Shown: positions 23,055 through 35,390 of the stretch, piece after piece
Numbering within the stretch: position 1 is the first letter of the stretch
Layout of the letters: the number at the start of each line of letters is the position of its first letter
DNA from: Branchiostoma floridae
Lineage: Eukaryota > Chordata > Leptocardii > Amphioxiformes > Branchiostomatidae
DNA length: 60,000 bases
NCBI RefSeq assembly: GCF_000003815.2
Contig: NC_049990.1
Span: 7,136,770-7,196,769 of the forward strand
Direction of reading: 5' to 3'
Notes under the pieces: generated by a model
What the model was told of the DNA's origin: nothing
Seen by the model: only the letters and a program-made list of their open reading frames with translations
Database searches by the model: none
Made by a program: the position numbers and the translations under genes

Positions 23055-23664
23055 ACACACACACACATACACATGCAATTTGATTAGAAAGAAGTGTCTA
23101 AATGCACCTGTTCTTTCCGACCATTCAGACTCCAGATAATGTTGACCGTGACTTCAGTCCGCTTATTTTTCCAGAACTTTCCTCCCAACCCGGACGATGA
23201 CGTCATCCATAGGTCGTGAATGATGATGTCACCTGTCAATACATACAAATAAGATACAAATACCTGTTCCAGCAGAAACACACCTGTGCCATGCTGTTTG
23301 AACTTGTAGTGTAAAGGTTAGCTATCATAAGGGGCATTAGAGTCACCCAAAGCTATGGCAAAAGCTGATATTTACATGAACTACATGTACTCATACCTTA
23401 CTTTACTCAGTAGATAACACACTGTCTACATCCACCTCATCTCACCAGTCCCATAGCTTCATCAGCCAAAGATGATGGAGAAGAAGAGTCAGCCGAAGAG
23501 GTAACACCATTTAGTAACGAATAATTCTGGCAGTAGCGCTTAGTAAACTATTGTTCGGGAAACGCATGTGAGTATCGTTGTATAAAAATGCATACACAAT
23601 GTATAAACATTAGATATGTAAACATAAGCGTGTCTTAAGTCTCACCTAGTTTGTCGATATCCAT
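21419..23664 (-). CDS. Gene C: short paralogue of the gene B N-terminal half, without TLDc exons (5 exons, 168 aa)
   Basis: Exons 5' to 3': 23664-23646, 23232-23108, 22638-22602, 22181-22027, 21589-21419. They total 507 nt with matching phases. Each of the first four has the same phase and order as a gene B exon. Paired phrases are GDIIIHDLWM with [19 protein letters not shown] with VHVTWSLNG, and AAFLVGPAGQTVRRLDVWD with [13 protein letters not shown]. The fifth exon (SLLKRVVQCFGRRLRK) matches the basic linker [15 protein letters not shown] but reads into a TAA at 21419-21421 instead of a donor. No TLDc exon is visible between 21419 and 17467. An AATAAA on this strand lies at 21144-21149. 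The intron between exons 22602 and 22181 contains a 100-base assembly gap, which could hide sequence but not break the frame of the join. It may be a truncated gene or a genuinely TLDc-free protein. Confidence 0.7.
22434..22533. other. Assembly gap (100 N)
   Basis: Exactly 100 N, a conventional placeholder length, so the true size is unknown. It falls in a gene C intron. Confidence 1.
22932..23070. repeat. (CA)n microsatellite with interruptions
   Basis: A CA-rich tract just downstream of gene C exon 23232-23108, ending about 38 bases from its donor. Gene B has a CA tract in a similar near-donor position at 13992-14166, but next to a different exon. Confidence 0.95.
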
Positions 23665-24195
23665 TCTTGAAACCTTAAGTACTGTATGCTTGCATCTGTA
23701 AACAAATAAAGTAATAGCTTATTGCGTCCTCGAGACTTGATGTAGGCCTGTTCTATCAACACTGCCGGGTCGATTGACCTGGATGCAAGACTGTATCCAA
23801 GGTACACACAGGCCAACTCCTCAGCGCCAGGGACAACGTACCCCCGAGGAAATTCTGTAACAGGTCCCCCGCAGTTAGACCCTGATGGGGAGGATCGAGG
23901 ATTGCTACATTAAAATTTTGTTCATGCTCCGTCTGTTTTCTTTATAGTTTTTTAGGCGTTTTCATAGGGATTTCTATTTTGTACCAGTTTATTTTCCTTA
24001 ACAGGTCGCGAGACATAAAGAAACGGGCACAAAATAGAAAGCCTGATAAAAACGTAATCTGCAAGCAGATCCTACGATGGCATAAGATAGTACTAAACTG
24101 GCCAAGGAGTGTAGTCAGCCAACAGGTGTCCATTTGCCCGGTAGCAAAACACATTCCTAAACCGGCTTCATTCCTTTGCCAGCTTTAGATACTAT

Positions 24196-24402
24196 CTTAG
24201 GCTTAGGTCACATTTAAAAAAAGGGGCCCGGCCGGTAGCTATGGGGAGCTAAAAAAATTATATAAAAGACATTAAACTACACAAAATTTCAAAATAAGAT
24301 TCAATGGCATAATTTGTGTATTTTTCTTGGTATACAGTTTGATTTTCCGTTTCTTAAAACATCCCGGCCAGGCCCCGGTATTGAAATGTGACCCAGGCCT
24401 TA
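24196..24402. mobile_element. MITE family 2, copy d (diverged)
   Basis: Inverse ends ggcttaggtcacattt and gaaatgtgacccaggcc, with the inner phrase cataatttgtgtat shared with the other copies. It lies upstream of gene C. Confidence 0.65.
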
Positions 24403-25221
24403 TGCTACCATAGGATCTGCTTGGAGATATATAATAAAAACGCATGAAAAACGTCAAAACACGCGGAACCTAACATTCACATAAATGGCTAACCTAGAAT
24501 CCCCACCGCTGCCAGTGAAAACACAGGCCAGCTCCTACGCACCAGGGTCAACATGCCCCCCAGGAAATGTTGCTTAGCACGGTCCTTTACCTCAATGGGC
24601 TATCGATTATTTCAAGCAAGTAATAAGAAATTTTACCGGGTTGTGGTTAGTTAGTCAGGCGGGATGAGAAGCTTCCCCCGCCGACGAAACACAGCTTACC
24701 TTACCCTCTGGACAAGACTGGTGGTGACTGGGTTGATTATAGTCCTTGTGGTATATGGATTGATTACATGTAACGTTAGGTAGTGTCCCAGATGACAGTT
24801 CACCGGATGACAGTAGTATTTCATTTCGGGACGACATGTCATCGCAACCTGTGGAAATTATGATTTACGACAACTGTACCGTCAGATTTTACAATAAAAT
24901 GTATTATGAAAATTGTAATTGTGGGGTCACTCCGTAACAGTTGCCTCAAAACAAGTCGCGCCCTACGTCTGCTTGAAGCCCTAGCTGCGGTTGCCAGGGT
25001 ACGGAAGTTAGTGCGCAAGTCCGGAAGTGAATGTTCAACGTGAGCTAACGAGGATATCGATATCAGGAACATTCGAACAGTAAAAGTAAGAACTTCAACA
25101 AATATATAATGTATCAAGGTCTTGCAGTTCAGTTAGAAATATTGACTGAAGTAAGATGACGCCGTAGTTTGAATTAAGTAACGTAATTACTGCCGTAGGA
25201 GTCAAGACTTCGAAGATCGAT

Positions 25222-25286
25222 ATGGATGTTTCCAACCCAGCAGCTACAGTTGTGCAGCCGGGACAGGCAACCAACTATTCAAACAG
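25222..25286 (+). promoter_or_regulatory. Candidate 5' exon of the GNAT gene carrying a short upstream ORF
   Basis: A frame starting at ATG 25222 runs to a good donor (aacag then gtttgt, exon end 25286). Spliced to the acceptor near 25914 it reads four more codons and stops at TGA 25925-25927, upstream of and out of frame with the GNAT start at 25953. If transcribed it would be a 25-codon upstream ORF that could damp translation. This is inference from splice signals only. Confidence 0.35.
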
Positions 25287-25952
25287 GTTTGTACCGGTAA
25301 TCATAACGTTACATTATCTAATATCAACTCTAATTTCATAACATACCAGAAGCTACAAGAGTGCTACTTTAACATTTACAACAAGAGCATGATACAATTG
25401 GATTCAAAACATAATTAATTTGCAGGGAAAGTTGATACCCCTGATGACCTGACATGATTGAAACCGAGGGAGGAGTGACAGATGCAAGTTGATTCTGAGA
25501 GGAGACTAACACACTTGCACACAACACTATGATGGAGCCATGTTGGAATCGACTAACAACATGTCATCTTTGTGTCCTCACTACTCATGAACATACTCCT
25601 ACTCCTACCAACTCCTACTTAGCCGAAGAACTCTACTCTACTCAACATAACACTGTGACAGTACTGGGTGGTGTAGCTAAATACAGAATGGATAATCAAT
25701 AAGGTTCTTTGTAACATCACACAACAAAGTGTTTACTGATGTTTCGGTTACTGTCTGCAAGGCAATACATATTGTTTCTACTTGACAGCTGCTGCAGGAA
25801 CTTGATGAGATAAATCATATTTATTCATGGAGGTCTGTGTAGATCAAGTTAAGTTTCCCTGCCTAGTGACACTACAAACTTTAAGGTAATCCTTCTGACT
25901 GTCCTCCTTTGCAGCACCAGGAACTGATCCGGGTCCACTGCAGGTCAGGAAC

Positions 25953-28900
25953 ATGGAGGCGCAAGACGTTGACTTTGTGGCTCAACTGCTGGTGGAGAGT
26001 TTCAGTGATAAATTTGAACATGCAGTTGGGAAGAGTAGGTAAGATGGTCTTAGACTTAGAGGGAATTTATTCAGAATTGATAGTAGTGAGCACAGTGCCG
26101 GTGCAATGGCCAAGTGGGTAGAGTGATCGCCTTGCATTCGGTAGGTCGTGAGTTTGACCCCCGGTCGAGTCATACCAAAGACTTTTTAAAAAATGGTACA
26201 TGCTGCTTTCTCTGCTTAGCACTCAGCACTATATAAATGAGAAAAAGTATGCAAGTTAAACACACATCACTACCAGTGGACCAGCCTCCTGCTGTAGTGG
26301 CTTGCACATGTGTGGCCCAAGGGCTACAGAAATGGAGATGGGTGCCACTCCTAAGCATCTGCACAGATGTACGGGCAACTTTAACTTTAACTTAACAGTG
26401 TGATGGATAGCCAACTAAGCAAAGTAGCTGCGGAAACACCTCCAATAACATCACATGAAACATGTCGTTCTTTAGGATGGAGGGTGCGGTCCAGCAGACA
26501 ACGAGGATGCTGGGCAGGTCCCGAGACGTGTGGCACAGATATCTCATAGCCGTGTACGACGGCAGGCCCGCAGGGTTGATAGTCATGAAGTTCCACGGAG
26601 ACACGTCAGTACATAGGGTGTTTCTAATTCACATAACTTAGAATCACATGTTTTAAAACCCTTAAACTGCCAAACCCGGATATATCCGGCACACATTTAT
26701 ATGCCCTGTGTGCTGCTCCCGGTTATATCCGGATTTATTCCCCCGAAGTAGCAGCTTTACGCGCTTGTAGCGCACGAACCCTGGATGTTAGGGACTTCGG
26801 CCTTGTTCAAGGGTTTCTTTTTGGAGGTCAGCGGCCAACCCTGGCATTTTATAGGGCTGAAACTCTGGCAGTTTAAGGGTTAAGGGTAAAATGCTGGATG
26901 GTTAATCCATTAAGTTGCCTTGGGTAAATCTGAACATCTTTAATAGTATAGTCCCATCATTATGAAAACGTTGAGGTGTAGAGGCGCTGGGTACCAGTAT
27001 ATTGTACTGTAAATGTATGAAATTGTTTTTCTTCTTGGGCCCATCAGAAAATATACAGACCCCCCAAAAAATCAGTGGACCGGATTTTGGACCTGAAGGC
27101 ATCCACATGTTTGGGGGCTTACCGGTTCCAGAATATAACGAGCAAAGTAAAGTAGAGATTATACTAAATCATAGTAATCTCTACCACATTTCTACAGTCA
27201 AACTTACAGAGGCAGTTAACATAAAGACAGGATTTTAAAATGCCAAGTAGAGTCGGATACTCCATCAAACAGATGTTTTTGTAGCAAAATGGACAATTGA
27301 TTTGAGCATCACCAATTCTCTTTTTACAGACAATCTGGATCTAAACTGGACCTGTACCTCACCTGGATTTTCTGTACCGGTACCCAAATCAGTACACATC
27401 GTACACATGCAAAGTTAATGTACAGTTTTGCAGGGTCGACCAGCCTGTCTATGCCAAGACCAAGTGAATGAATAAAGGAACAAACGAATGAATGAATGAA
27501 CAACTGAATGAGTGAATGAACAAATGAATGATTGAATGAATGAATGAATTAATGAATGGAGGAATGAACGAACAAAAGAATACCTATCTGTGAGAGTATG
27601 TGAGGCATTTCTGTTGTCATCAAAGATTATCCTGTTCACTATACTTGTCCAAGTTTTCTGGTTGAAATTGAATCCATCAGAATGAAACCTTGGTTCCTTT
27701 CTCCGATGCAGGGCCGAGGAGGATTTCCAGTGCGGGGAGGCCTGCTCGTATCTTGGTTGTTGGGGCACTCGTGGGTAGGGATCTTACTTGTTAGTTTATC
27801 CTGTACTGTATAAACAGTGAAGCACACAATGTGGTGTAAAACAACAGCTCTGTATGAGCAGTTAGAGTGTACATTCATCAGTTCACCAAATACGGTAAAT
27901 GCTTTTCTCACGGGGAATTAGTTTTGCTATAGAACTGGAAAGGAGGTTGTTGCAGTGTTTTGAGTTCATGGTTGAAACAGTCTTTAGTACATCTGACTGA
28001 CTAACACATTGAAGATGCATATTCACAGTGTGGTGTGTGGAGAGGCCACGGAGTGAAATAACCACAGTACTGCAATTTTCAGGATTTGGAAAAGTGTCTA
28101 AACGTTGATGACATGTTTTGTTTTCGTTTTGCATCTCAGTAATTTTGAGCATGGTGCATTGGATTATGGGACTGGTCTATGATTGTCTTACAACTCACTG
28201 ATGTTGTGACGATGTTTATCTTCTTAAACTGAATGGCAGGCTGGTGTGCTTGCGCTGTTGCACGAGCATGGAAGACATTAGTGCGGGGGAGGGCTATGTG
28301 GACCGCATCTGCGTGGACGCAAACTTCCGCGGGAAAGGCATCGGCAAGATGCTATTGGACAGAGCAGATTTTGATGCCAGGCGACGTGGGTGCACGGTAG
28401 GCCAAGTAGATTTTAAAATACATGTACATGTACAGTCAAAACTGCCCAATAAGACCACTTAGGGGCCTGATAAAATCTTAGTCTATGTGGTCAGGTAATC
28501 ACTTCAATTGTATAGACAGGATTCTAAATGCTTGTGACAATGACAAAGTTATCTTAGCATGAATCAAAGCTCATCTGTGTTGATGTAGTACATATTGAAG
28601 ATTTTCCACTGTCTTACAACACCAAAATTAGCTTACCTCGAATTTTCAGTCTCTCTTCCATCGACCTTCTTCCGGAGTGATGATTCAAGTGATGATAAAG
28701 TTATCTATTAAGAGATGTGGTCACATTGGCCACCGTGGTCCTTATGTAGACTCTGAGGTGATTGCTTGTACAGGTTTGACTGTATGATAATCAATGACCA
28801 GTTAGAGAAGGTAACATGATTGATACATGTATTCTACGTTTACGTTTCGTGTTGCATGACTGACCAATTTGTCCTAACAGAAAACTCTGGGAAATTTGAA

Positions 28901-30528
28901 ATCTGATACAATTTTAGACAAAAATGTATTGATATATATCCATAGACTAGGGGTCTAAGAGAGGTGGGGGGGAGAGAGATTATGGCAAAAATAGTACAGA
29001 AGAAAACACACTTTAAGTTTCCTTCTTCTGAAACTTAGAAAATAAATTCATCTGATTTCTCAAACTTGCTGTCAAAGTGTCTTTTAATTTGAAATTCCTG
29101 TTTTTGTTGATATGAATTATGATAGCCTATAATCTGTGCTAACCAATTGATTTTTATGAGACTTCCTTTTCTTACGACGACAATATGCAGGCGATATTCC
29201 TGTGGGTGAAGCAGGGTAACCGTGCAGTTCACCTCTATGAACGACAGGGCTACGTCATCACTGAAACCGCCAATGGTATATTTCGCTGCTTTATGCAGTG
29301 TGGTGTGGGAAGTCCGGTAAGTCAGACTCTTTACTGGTAGTATGAGTAAAAAATGGTAAAGGTACACAGGGCTCGAAATACTACCTGCATATGCAGGTTA
29401 GTGCAGTTAAAATTGGAGCTGTGCAGGTATTTCTGGTGTCTACCTGCACCTAACCTGCACTGGTCCAAGTACTCACTGACCAGGGTTTTATACATAAATG
29501 TCCTATGATGTACAGTGTGTATATGGATTGTTATTAGCTGCATTGACTGTTACCACCTATAAAGTATAAAAGAAAATATAGCAATGATTACTAAACAAAT
29601 TTAGTATGATCCATACTTCCTAAATTCAGAGTGGTGCAGGTAAAATTTGTCTGGTGCAGGTAATTTTCAACGTTACCTGCACCAGTGCAGGTATGCAGAA
29701 AAAAATATTTCGAGCCCTGGTACATGTACATGTACGTAAAGGTAGCCCTATAGACTTTTTGAGTCTGTAGGGGTAGTGGGTTGTTATCCACTGTGCCTCG
29801 TGTGTAGTATTGGAAGGTGGAGCCCATCCCTCTCCTGCCATTGCCTTTTACCTCCCCAACCGAAGTCAAGTACCTGCATGGAGAGAGTGTTTGCAACGAC
29901 GTCCTCCCGTAGGCGAAGGACACATCTGGCCAGTAATCGAACCCATTACCTCTTGTACAGCTTTTTAAAAGAGCCATCAATGAAGATTTCAAACTTTCCC
30001 ATCACCGGGCAGCTAGTAACATTTGTACGACACACCCATGACTGTCCCAACAATGCCCTCGGTTTGCTGACAAAAATATGTGACAGGACTTATGAATATC
30101 CATGAAATTCTGAATGGTTTGATGCATTTTTATTTGGATTTTGCTGCTAACATCTTACGGATGTAATAGATAGACGTAGACGCAATGTTTTCCCATGTTC
30201 ATCTATTGCCTTCCAGATACCATTTGTCTTACTTGTTTGTTTGTTGTCAGTTTATATAACATTAGTTCACCTTTATCCGCGAGGTAACCTATATCCGTTG
30301 TGTTGCTAAACAGAGTATCCAGGGATATCAAGTCAATGGACGGTAGTTTCAAATTGTACTACATGTATTTTCAAAATATTGCAGTTTGAAACCATCATCT
30401 GTCGACTTGCTTTCCCTAAATACATTGTTCTTAAAAAGAACGGATAAAGGTTACCCTACGGATAAAGGTGAACTAACGTTACAGTTATTTATTTACAGGA
30501 CTGGTGCAAGATGGAGAAGCAGCTCTAG
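25953..30528 (+). CDS. GNAT-family N-acetyltransferase (5 coding exons, 175 aa)
   Basis: Coding exons: 25953-26038, 26476-26604, 28240-28396, 29191-29316, 30499-30528. They total 528 nt with matching phases and GT/AG borders. GNAT enzymes move an acetyl group from acetyl-CoA to an amine; the acceptor here is not known. Motif A is clear at about residues 90-105: VDRICVDANFRGKGIGKML contains the acetyl-CoA pyrophosphate loop R-G-K-G-I-G. Beta-5 and motif B follow as AIFLWVKQGNRAVHLYERQG and GYVITE. The N-terminal alpha helices (VAQLLVESFSDKFEHAVGK) and beta-2/3 (YLIAVYDGRPAGLIVMKFHG) are also in place, so the domain is complete. The start ATG is the first in frame in its exon; the same frame is open upstream to the acceptor, so a longer N-terminus remains possible. 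No signal peptide or membrane segment. It is transcribed away from gene C. Confidence 0.85.
26094..26396 (+). mobile_element. tRNA-derived SINE in a GNAT intron
   Basis: The A-box-like phrase tggccaagtgggtagagtg and B box gtgagtttgacccc are spaced as in a tRNA. A long body ends in a repetitive tail (actttaactttaactt). Not the same body as the SINE at 8109. Confidence 0.75.
26657..26881. mobile_element. Small inverted-repeat element (225 bp)
   Basis: Ends aacccttaaactgcc and ggcagtttaagggtt are exact inverses. An inner palindromic phrase cggatatatccgg is followed by a related ggttatatccgg. The TTAA immediately after the right end (26880-26883) is reminiscent of piggyBac-type targets but the left side is not a clean match. 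Confidence 0.7.
26975..27393. mobile_element. Diverged copy of the hAT-like element of 34388 and 43101
   Basis: It starts with ggcgctgggtaccag and ends with ctgtaccggtaccca, with the shared interior gtggaccggattttggacc and tctaccac. It is too diverged to define the target duplication. Confidence 0.6.
27466..27575. repeat. (GAAT)n imperfect microsatellite
   Basis: Tetranucleotide gaat/gaac units with substitutions run through this stretch of the GNAT intron 26605-28239. The rest of that intron (27576-28239) shows nothing I can name. Confidence 0.9.
29367..29719. mobile_element. Inverted-repeat element family 3, copy 1
   Basis: Ends CAGGGCTCGAAATA and TATTTCGAGCCCTG are inverses. Repeated inward motifs acctgcac and gtgcaggt occur on both sides. 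Flanking gtaca (29362-29366 and 29720-29724) looks like a 5-bp target duplication. It lies in the last GNAT intron. Copies: 45558-45905, 56333-56688 and a degenerate one at about 45186-45470. Confidence 0.8.
30262..30477. mobile_element. Small inverted-repeat element (216 bp)
   Basis: Ends ttagttcacctttatccg and cggataaaggtgaactaa are inverses, each followed inward by a second related half (aacctatatccg and cggataaaggtt). It ends about 20 bases before the acceptor of the last GNAT exon and so supplies sequence close to the branch point. A diverged relative is at about 1700-1915. Confidence 0.7.
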
Positions 30529-31002
30529 TGTTCAAGACACACAACAGCACCTCAACTTCAAACTTGATCTGTATCCGTGCCAATCATTTCACAGCAAAGT
30601 TAAACTGTAATTTCCAACACAAAAATTGCACCTTCCAAAATTTTTGACTGCCCGTCTCCAGTCTTTGCCAGTGAACGAGCCTTCCATTGCTTCTGTGGTG
30701 CCACGTGAAACACATGAATTATTGCGTTGAGTTTATTGTGATACCCTTTAGCTCATTGAGCTAATCTTCCAGGGCTCATTAAAAACACACACAGTATATA
30801 CATTGTACAAGTGGGTGGACAGATATCATACACTCACAACAGATACAAAACACATGAATTGTTGAGTATTGGATCATAAGTTAAAGAAAGTTTATGGCAC
30901 CCCAGTCTGTTCATTAATGACAAAATCTCACTTTAATCAATGTGACTGTGTGTCCAGCCAATTATATAATTATGTCATACATGTATATGTCAATTTTTTG
31001 AA

Positions 31003-31008
31003 AATAAA
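31003..31008 (+). promoter_or_regulatory. Candidate polyadenylation signal of the GNAT gene
   Basis: AATAAA lies 475 bases after the GNAT stop at 30526-30528. An ATTAAA variant occurs earlier near 30778. Confidence 0.35.
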
Positions 31009-33180
31009 AATCTCGGACAAAGACTGGATATGGACTGTGGAAAAGGACAGTTTTTAGTATCGGAAGCTACTGTTCAACTTCAAAACAACACGTCAAGTTC
31101 AAGCTCAGGGATGTGATTTTTTTTTATAATTATACTGTCAATCACATGTTTGGCTTTTTGTTTGTCTGTATGTAACGTTAGGTCAAGAGCATAACTCGAA
31201 AACCTGTGCTTATTTTTACTATTATTTGAGTAGCGCTTTTAGAATTGAAGGTCAAGTTAAAAAATGGTTTACCTCAGGTATTTTCCTTCTGTACTGCAGA
31301 AGGCTTTGAAATTATTGTATTTGTTTGTGGGAAACATAACCCAAGGAGCTATTAATGTATATATTACTTGTAAAAAAAAGATACCAAAACACATGTTTAG
31401 CCCCACTTGATTGTAACACTATATCGTAGAATTATGTGAGCCCTTATTGTTTTAGTATTAGGATGTTAAGTTTTATTCTATATTAAATTTTCTATTTTAT
31501 ACAATACGCATCCAAAAAAAATGAATACTAATTTGTGAAACAAGAAGACAACGAACAAGTGTTTTTTGTCTGTTTTGCTATCAATAGATCAAACTTCTTT
31601 AAAAAATGTTGTCAGAGTGTGCAGGTGGCACTACTCGAAAGATGACTCCTAACGGCTAGTTAAAGCAATGCAACATCCTGCTTCTACTAAGTTCTAGTGG
31701 TTTTTTGAGGTTGTGTCGTGATCGACAATAATAGCTCGAGGGAAATTAAATAAGAGACTGCTTACGTGCGTCACCTACTGGAAGTGATTCACTATGCAAT
31801 ACGGTTTGATTTGCACCATCACCAATCACGACCAAGAATTCTCCGGGTTCACCATGAAGCAAGTTCCCAGACAATTGCAAAATGCTGCTTCTAACCACGT
31901 CCACATTCCAGAAAGGCTTTCAAATTCGACTAAATATTCATTCAGGGGTGCCTACATAGTCTTTACTGACTTTGTAAAAGTGCCCTTTTACTAGTACATG
32001 TATTATACTTGGCAATCTTACCAGTAAAGTCATTGACTGACCCTGTGAAGTTGCTAATGGAGGATAACCTCTGTAAATGTGAATTGGATACATCAGCATC
32101 TTTCATTCTGCCATTATGCAGCAGCTTTTTGGAGTGGGGGGGGGGGAGAGTACTGAATTGCAATTTTTCAATATTGGGGCTAGGTTCTTTAGGTGGCAAA
32201 TGCAATATTCCCCAATCGGGCAATCCCCACACAAGAACCTGCCCCAGATATTAAAAAATCATGCATCAGTGCTCCCCAAAATAAACACTGCCTCTGCTAC
32301 AAGGCTACATTCTGCCACTTTCTGTAACTGAACTGAGTATAAGAATCATATTTTCGACCATGATTTTCAAGATTAGTTTAAAATCTTAAAAAGCACAGAT
32401 AAAGAACTTCACACATTTGCAGAATATATTGTACATCCATCAACATTTTGTACGATCACAATCTAGTAGTGCTACTAGTATGTAATCTCCAAGCAGATGT
32501 AAGGATCTGGCTCAGTCTGTGTTTTTGTGGGAGATAAAGTCAACTGTTAGTCTTGAATTTACTGGATGGTTTTATTTGTGCTGTGACCTTGCCACTGCAT
32601 ATTTCATGATACCCAAAACATGTGTTTCCAGCACTCAACTACCATACAAAAAGTCTACTTCAACCTACCTACCTACCTAGTCCCTTGACCTCCAGGTCGT
32701 TGGGGGGACAAGGTAGACTCAAAAGCCGCCTGTCACTAATGTTCTGTCATGAAATTACATGTAAGTCCCCGCAACATAAATCTTTTTCTTTCACTCTTAG
32801 GCTTCTACAAGAGGAATCTGAGACCACCAGAGGAAGGGTTAAAAGCTTTAAAAACACGGACCAGAATCCTTCATCTGCTTGAAAATTAACACTACGCAGA
32901 GGAAGAAAGACACTTGGTGAAATAGCTAATCAATGTGGACAAATGCATATAATGTTTATCAGTGTGCTTTGGAACTAAAGGGGGTATATCACTCAAGCTG
33001 CGGTGCATTGACATCATCACTGCAATTTGAAAGTGCTTAATGAATTTTATAGATAAAATATGAATCATTGTACACTTTGTGTGTCTTGTTGTCTTTCATT
33101 TACGTGTACGTTTTGCATGATTTAAATTCATTGTTTTGCGACACAAATTCAATTTAGAATGCAGCAAGGCCAAGAATTGC
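31009..33180. other. Intergenic stretch between the GNAT and TBC1D24-like genes; no gene seen
   Basis: Only short frames without protein-like character. From about 33180 to 33660 the sequence matches 2690-3010 (for example acccacttagcattc and aaataagt), marking the 3'-flanking edge of the segment shared with gene A. Confidence 0.6.
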
Positions 33181-33258
33181 TTTGGTCAAGTGAAATACCC
33201 ACTTAGCATTCCTAAGTTTTCTAAGGCTGTATTGTAACATACTGCTACATAATTCATA

Positions 33259-33436
33259 TACAGTAGAAGCCGCTTAATTGCACGGTCTATTTTCCAGTGA
33301 ATTTCGTGCAATTATCCGACTGGTGCAATAATACGAAGTTATCTAGTTGGACCACACTGGTTTGGGATTTAGAGATTCCGTGCAGTTAACAGAAGTGTGC
33401 GTTAATCCGTTGTGCAATTAAGTGGCTTCTACTGTA
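33259..33436. mobile_element. MITE family 1, copy B
   Basis: Ends tacagtagaagccgcttaat and attaagtggcttctactgta are inverses with one mismatch. It sits inside the block shared with gene A but is absent from the matching place near 2760, so it inserted after the duplication or was lost there. Confidence 0.85.
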
Positions 33437-34387
33437 TTGGGATAGAAATACACATTCAATATAAAAGGACCCCAATACATTTACAGAAGGATACATGGTG
33501 AGAAAACAAATTGTTTGTAACCAAATAAGTCACCTTGTCAAGATGATATATTAAATGGAGGGTAGTGGTACACATGTAAGAGCACTGAAAATGATCAATT
33601 TGCATAATTGGCACATTCATTATACTTCACATTGCACAACAAATTTTGACCCACATTCCACAGCAAAACCAACATCACCCTTTTCTTACACTGAAAGTTT
33701 GACCTAAGTATTGATAAAAAATATTGCTTTGAATACGAAGCTATTTTTCTAGAGCAGTGTATACTTAATTATGGCTGTAAGTTAGCTCTAAACAATGTTA
33801 AAATCATTCTATAAAAAACAAAAACAATTCAATTGTATTGTCATTCAATACCATCTTTGTATCATGGATAAAAACATATTGCAGAGAACAGAAATTAACT
33901 CCAGCCCTGAAAGTGAGCTTCAGACATCATGGCTTTTTCATAGACTGATCTGTCCATCACAATTAGTAGTCCAAGCATTTGATTCATTGCACAAGAAAAT
34001 AGGTACTGAACATATGTAGCAATAGGGAATCAGAGTTTTGGAGAAGTATGGATTGTAGTGCATGTCTTGTTTTTGAGAAGTAAAATATATAAGTAACATT
34101 GGAAGCCTTTGGAAATAATTTGACATTGGCATAAAGCTAGAAATTCATAAGTAATTCATGCAAAAAAACTGTTTCTTTTCCTTACTATCAAGCAAGCATT
34201 TTGACATGAAGGAATCATAAAACTTTGGAGCACTTGGAAATCTTTAACACAGGATAAAAACATAACATACTAGTAAAAACTAGTAACTAGTCGGCATAGT
34301 TACCATGTATTAGCCAGATTTATCATTGGCATCTTTAACTCAGGACAAAAACTACATAACAAAGTGTATACTTGGCATAGTTACAAT

Positions 34388-34820
34388 TAGGGCTGGGTAT
34401 CGGTACAGCGTACCGGTACAAAACCGGTTTTTCTTATTGGACCGGTCCAGAAAAACCGGACCTGAAAAAATTAGGTGGACCGGATGTTGGACCGATTAGA
34501 AAATTAACAGATTATTTTATCAGGCATTCACACGTTTTGACGCTTGCAGGTGGAAGAAAATAACAAGAGTGAAGTAGAGTAGAGTTTATAGTAATTTCTA
34601 CCAAGTTTTACCGTCAATCGTACAGGTGCAGTTAGCGTTGTAGGATTTTAAAACGTCAGTGTAAGTCTAATACTCCACCAAACAGATTTCTTTGTAGTGA
34701 AATGGACCATTGGTATGAGTCATACTGCATCAGGTCCAGGTTCAGGTCCGGACCTGGACCTGATCCTTTGGACCTGAACCGGACCTGGACCTGAATTTTC
34801 TGTACCGGTACCCAGCCCTA
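34388..34820. mobile_element. Non-autonomous hAT-like element, copy 1 (433 bp)
   Basis: Ends tagggctgggtatcggtac and gtaccggtacccagcccta are inverses apart from one base. The 8-bp direct repeat gttacaat flanks it exactly (34380-34387 and 34821-34828), which is the hAT superfamily target size. The interior repeats ggacctggacctga. No transposase. A near-identical 433-bp copy is at 43101-43533. Confidence 0.9.
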
Positions 34821-35384
34821 GTTACAATGTTTTAACCTGCTCTATCATTGGCATCTTTATAACACAGGATAAACACAACATAACATAGTTGGCATAGCTA
34901 CAATAGCCTAATACCTGCTCTATTGTGGGCATAGCCAGTGTAGATTTATGGTCTGGTGGTGAGCAAGGACTGTGGCTAGTCTCTCCTGAGTGTCACTAAA
35001 TCCGATACTTGGCATAATTCTATTGAGTGTGTTAATTTGACCCCATCGGCTGCCAAAGTTGGTTAACATATGTTAGACTGTTATAGAGAACGTCTGACTT
35101 GTTTATTGTTTGATGGCAGTTTTGCAAGCTATGTGGCTGAAAGATGGCAAGATTGTTTTAAATTAACATTGACACAGCAATTTGGCCGCGTTACACGATC
35201 TTCTGCGGTCAGATGCTACAAGGATCCACTCTCAGTCTTGACTTCAATAATTCAGGTGGGCTACTAGGACTAGGAGTGTGGTTTTAGTCAGGGTAGATGA
35301 CATATTTAACTTTAAACATATCAAATGAGGTTGAGTTAAGAAGTGGTAAAACATGGTAAAAAATGGACACATACATGTATCATA

Positions 35385-35390
35385 TTTATT
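35385..35390 (-). promoter_or_regulatory. Candidate polyadenylation signal of the TBC1D24-like gene
   Basis: TTTATT on the plus strand is AATAAA on the minus strand, 365 bases past the stop codon at 35755. Confidence 0.4.
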
